From NCBI GenBank assembly GCA_013297875.1, contig JAAFIW010000018.1, forward strand, positions 1 through 64,000: DNA of 64,000 nucleotides. The letters run 5' to 3'. Numbering within the stretch: position 1 is the first letter of the stretch; the number at the start of each line of letters is the position of its first letter. This DNA is from Comamonadaceae bacterium. Its GTDB lineage: Bacteria; Pseudomonadota; Gammaproteobacteria; Burkholderiales; Burkholderiaceae_C. The notes beneath the pieces are model-generated. The model ran no database searches. It saw only the letters and a program-made list of their open reading frames with translations, and was not told where the DNA came from. Below are positions 62,215 through 64,000 of this stretch, one piece after another. A program made the translations under genes and the position numbers.

Positions 62215-62704
62215 ATTTTTGTGTGTTTCCATCGTCGTGGCTGGCTTGGCCGCCTGCGCCAGCAGCCCTATGCCGCCTGACCCGGCGGTGCAAACCACGG
62301 TGCGCACCGTACCCCCCGGCACGCCACCGGCATGGGGTGCCGCGCCGCCAGCCCCCAGCCCTGGCATGGCCCGCAACTGGGCCGAATACCGCCTGCAAGC
62401 CGCCCTTCGCATCACCCAGACCAGCCCCGGCGAAACCTACAGCGGCGAGGTGCCTGAGCCGCTGCAGTCCATACCCGTGCTGCAGATTCAATTGAACCGC
62501 GACGGCTCCATCAAACACATCGAGGTGCTGCGCGTACCCACCAACAAACCTGAAACCATCGACATGGCCATCCGCGCCATCCGCCGCGCCGCCCCCTTCG
62601 GCTCGGTGGCGCATTTGCCGCAGCCCTGGCAGTTCAACGAGACTTTTTTATACGACTACGACTTCAAGTTCCAGCTGCGCACGATTGCTGAGCAGGATGG
62701 GTGA
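62201..62704 (+). CDS. lipoprotein with TonB-like C-terminal domain
   Basis: Starts with GTG 62201, overlapping the uvrC stop by 14 bp. Predicted 167 aa. The signal peptide ends at the lipobox LAAC. The C-terminal part ([55 protein letters not shown]) resembles the TonB energy-transducer fold, but no TonB box or anchor is visible. Role unknown. Confidence 0.72.
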   Translation: MPCIRFLCVSIVVAGLAACASSPMPPDPAVQTTVRTVPPGTPPAWGAAPPAPSPGMARNWAEYRLQAALRITQTSPGETYSGEVPEPLQSIPVLQIQLNRDGSIKHIEVLRVPTNKPETIDMAIRAIRRAAPFGSVAHLPQPWQFNETFLYDYDFKFQLRTIAEQDG

Positions 62705-62730
62705 GCTGGCGTGGTCAGTGGTTTTGAGTT

Positions 62731-62796
62731 TTGAAGCCAAAACAGCCACACGCCCATGTGTTTATTGCTCAAGCAGCTATCAATATCGTAGTGTCC
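62731..62796 (+). repeat. GCTCAAGCAGCTAT dispersed element, near-consensus
   Basis: TTGAAGCCAAAACAGCC, CGCCCATGTGTTTATT, then GCTCAAGCAGCTATCAATA and TCGTAGTG. Nearly the same as the copy at 16601-16666. Confidence 0.85.
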
Positions 62797-62889
62797 AAAT
62801 TGCTCGGCGCGGTACAAGGCGGCGGGCTGGCACGCAGCAAGCGCCAGACAGCGCCAATCTGCTGCTGTGTGTCTGTGATGAGCAACCAG

Positions 62890-63381
62890 TTAGACGGCAA
62901 CACGGCCACCGCCCCGCTTTACTTTTTCGAGAATGTACGCGCGCATCTCATCCGAGAGGCTCTCAAGCGGAATCGTTACGAATTGCGCCTTGGAAAAGAG
63001 CAGGAGCCAGAAGCCTTGGAAGACCCAAACCTCCTTAATTGCATCCCACTTCAGCGTTGAGCTGCCTTGACCTGAGGCGAGGGTGAATGACTCCTCGTCT
63101 GCTACGAAAGTCGCGACGGAATCCTTCAGGTCACGAAACTTCGCCATGGAGTTGCGGTAGTGTGCCCAGTAAACCAAGATTGGCATTCCGATGGCTATGA
63201 GAGCAGCTCCCGCCAATAGCCCCACGTACCACGAGCGATCGCCGCTGGCGACCTGAATGGCGAAAAGGACGCAGATCAACAGAACACTGATGAGCACACC
63301 CACACCCAGCGAGCGTCGCCAATAGGACTGCACGGCACGGTTCACCAGGCGCTCAGAGTACTTGAGAGTGGCGCTATGCAT
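62890..63381 (-). CDS. YcxB-like membrane protein
   Basis: A 163-aa protein with two membrane helices (about 25-45, GVGVLISVLLICVLFAIQV, and 55-72) and a soluble C-terminal part (VWVFQGFWLLLFSKAQFVTI, PLESLSDEMRAYILEKV) that fits the YcxB-like family. Function unknown. The gene is convergent with the uvrC-lipoprotein operon. Confidence 0.7.
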   Translation of the reverse strand: MHSATLKYSERLVNRAVQSYWRRSLGVGVLISVLLICVLFAIQVASGDRSWYVGLLAGAALIAIGMPILVYWAHYRNSMAKFRDLKDSVATFVADEESFTLASGQGSSTLKWDAIKEVWVFQGFWLLLFSKAQFVTIPLESLSDEMRAYILEKVKRGGGRVAV

Positions 63382-63471
63382 TGCCGCCTAACGACAAGCG
63401 TTGATCTGCCGCGCCCACCAGCTGCGCACGATTGCAAAGCAGGATGGGCAAGCGACCGCCCCAGGCGATCG

Positions 63472-63879
63472 TCAAGCGGTTGTCTCGGGGTTCATGACGC
63501 TGGCGATCAAGCCGTAAACAGAGGCCCAGGCCTGCTGGGTCTCTGGCGTGAAGGCGGGGCCCAGGCCTTGTTCCAGCGTTTTCAGAAGTGATGCGCCAAC
63601 GGTGTCGTAATGCGCCGCAACAACCCCGTAGCCTGCATGGCGCTGCCCCAGCTGCTGCAAAACCGGCACCAGAGACCCCAGGTCATTGAGTTTGCCAACG
63701 GCGGCGCTGATCATTTGCATCAACTTGGCGGCCTGTTGCGCCATGTCGCCCTTGAACAGTGCCTTCAGGCTCGGATCTGCCTCAAAAAGGTTCGTATAAA
63801 ACAAGGTGCCTGCTGTGGCTGAAATGGGGAGAACCTTGGCCCATGATTCCTGAACGAGGGTGATGGTCTGTTGTTCCAT
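63472..63879 (-). CDS. single-domain globin
   Basis: A 135-aa haem protein of the Vitreoscilla type. Start at 63879 (MEQQTITLVQESWAKVLP). The CD region has FYTNLFEADPSLKALFKGD, the proximal-His region LGQRHAGYGVVAAHY, and the C-terminal helix AWASVYGLIASVM. It may handle oxygen or nitric oxide; this is the second globin gene in the window, unrelated in class to the truncated one at 21.6 kb. Confidence 0.88.
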   Translation of the reverse strand: MEQQTITLVQESWAKVLPISATAGTLFYTNLFEADPSLKALFKGDMAQQAAKLMQMISAAVGKLNDLGSLVPVLQQLGQRHAGYGVVAAHYDTVGASLLKTLEQGLGPAFTPETQQAWASVYGLIASVMNPETTA

Positions 63880-64000
63880 ATGGGCTTTCTGTGGTTGGGT
63901 GACGATGGGAAATTGCAAGAAGTGGGCCGATGGGCGGGCACAGGCGCATGCGCAAGCTCAACGCTAGCCTTGAACCCCGGTTGGGCTTGACGGTGTCGAA

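Overview
The window reads as chromosome of a betaproteobacterium of the Comamonadaceae (Rhodoferax/Polaromonas-like). The GC-rich codon use, the petABC-sspA-sspB order and the urate-to-ureide cluster suggest this, as do about two dozen copies of a short repeat around GCTCAAGCAGCTAT. The assignment is inferred from gene content, not from a database search. There is no rRNA operon, prophage, complete IS element or CRISPR array.

Layout. 1-5.5 kb: a calcium-binding FG-GAP repeat protein running off the left edge and broken by a poly-C frameshift, a membrane-anchored HtrA-type protease and a seven-helix protein with a degenerate GGDEF domain. 5.6-18.3 kb is mostly core: nif3-pdxA, mscL, the bc1 complex petABC, sspA-sspB, tRNA-Thr, a DciA-like gene, an M23 peptidase, secA and a membrane C13 peptidase. 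18.4-30 kb: an FtsX-type permease, a frameshifted higA-like gene, a truncated haemoglobin, a decayed small gene, dapF, DUF484, xerC, an AAA ATPase/nuclease, a gamma-glutamyltransferase and an EamA transporter. 30-38.5 kb: phoD, an orphan ureD, a beta-propeller lipoprotein, a Rieske oxygenase, a VOC protein, a 2-oxoglutarate oxygenase-like enzyme and a solute-binding protein.

38.8-43.1 kb is an accessory island: a 242-bp inverted-repeat element, an operon of gamma-glutamylcyclotransferase-like, ATP-grasp and unknown proteins, and an Eco29kI-like restriction-modification pair of lower GC. It separates two related solute-binding genes. 43.2-53.9 kb is a purine (ureide) degradation locus: an ABC transporter, an M20 hydrolase, a UraD-AllC fusion, the allantoinase puuE, a GntR regulator, and divergently uraH, xdhC and puuD. 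Together they take urate through 5-hydroxyisourate, OHCU and allantoin to allantoate and beyond. A toxin-antitoxin pair sits inside it, and a 14-bp operator candidate is shared by its two regulatory regions. 53.9-64 kb: a DUF1016 remnant, an SDR enzyme, small genes of lower GC, glsA, earP, a PIN/RHH pair, DUF3592, uvrC, a lipoprotein, a YcxB-like protein and a single-domain globin.

The most distinctive feature is the dispersed repeat. It lies between genes and also inside coding sequences (nif3, pdxA, dapF, uvrC, puuD, earP twice, and the N-terminus of the EamA gene), where it stays in frame and is translated. In the two cases where its reading frame would carry a TGA stop, that codon has been substituted. 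It behaves like an ORF-invading palindromic element, comparable in concept to the Rickettsia palindromic elements.
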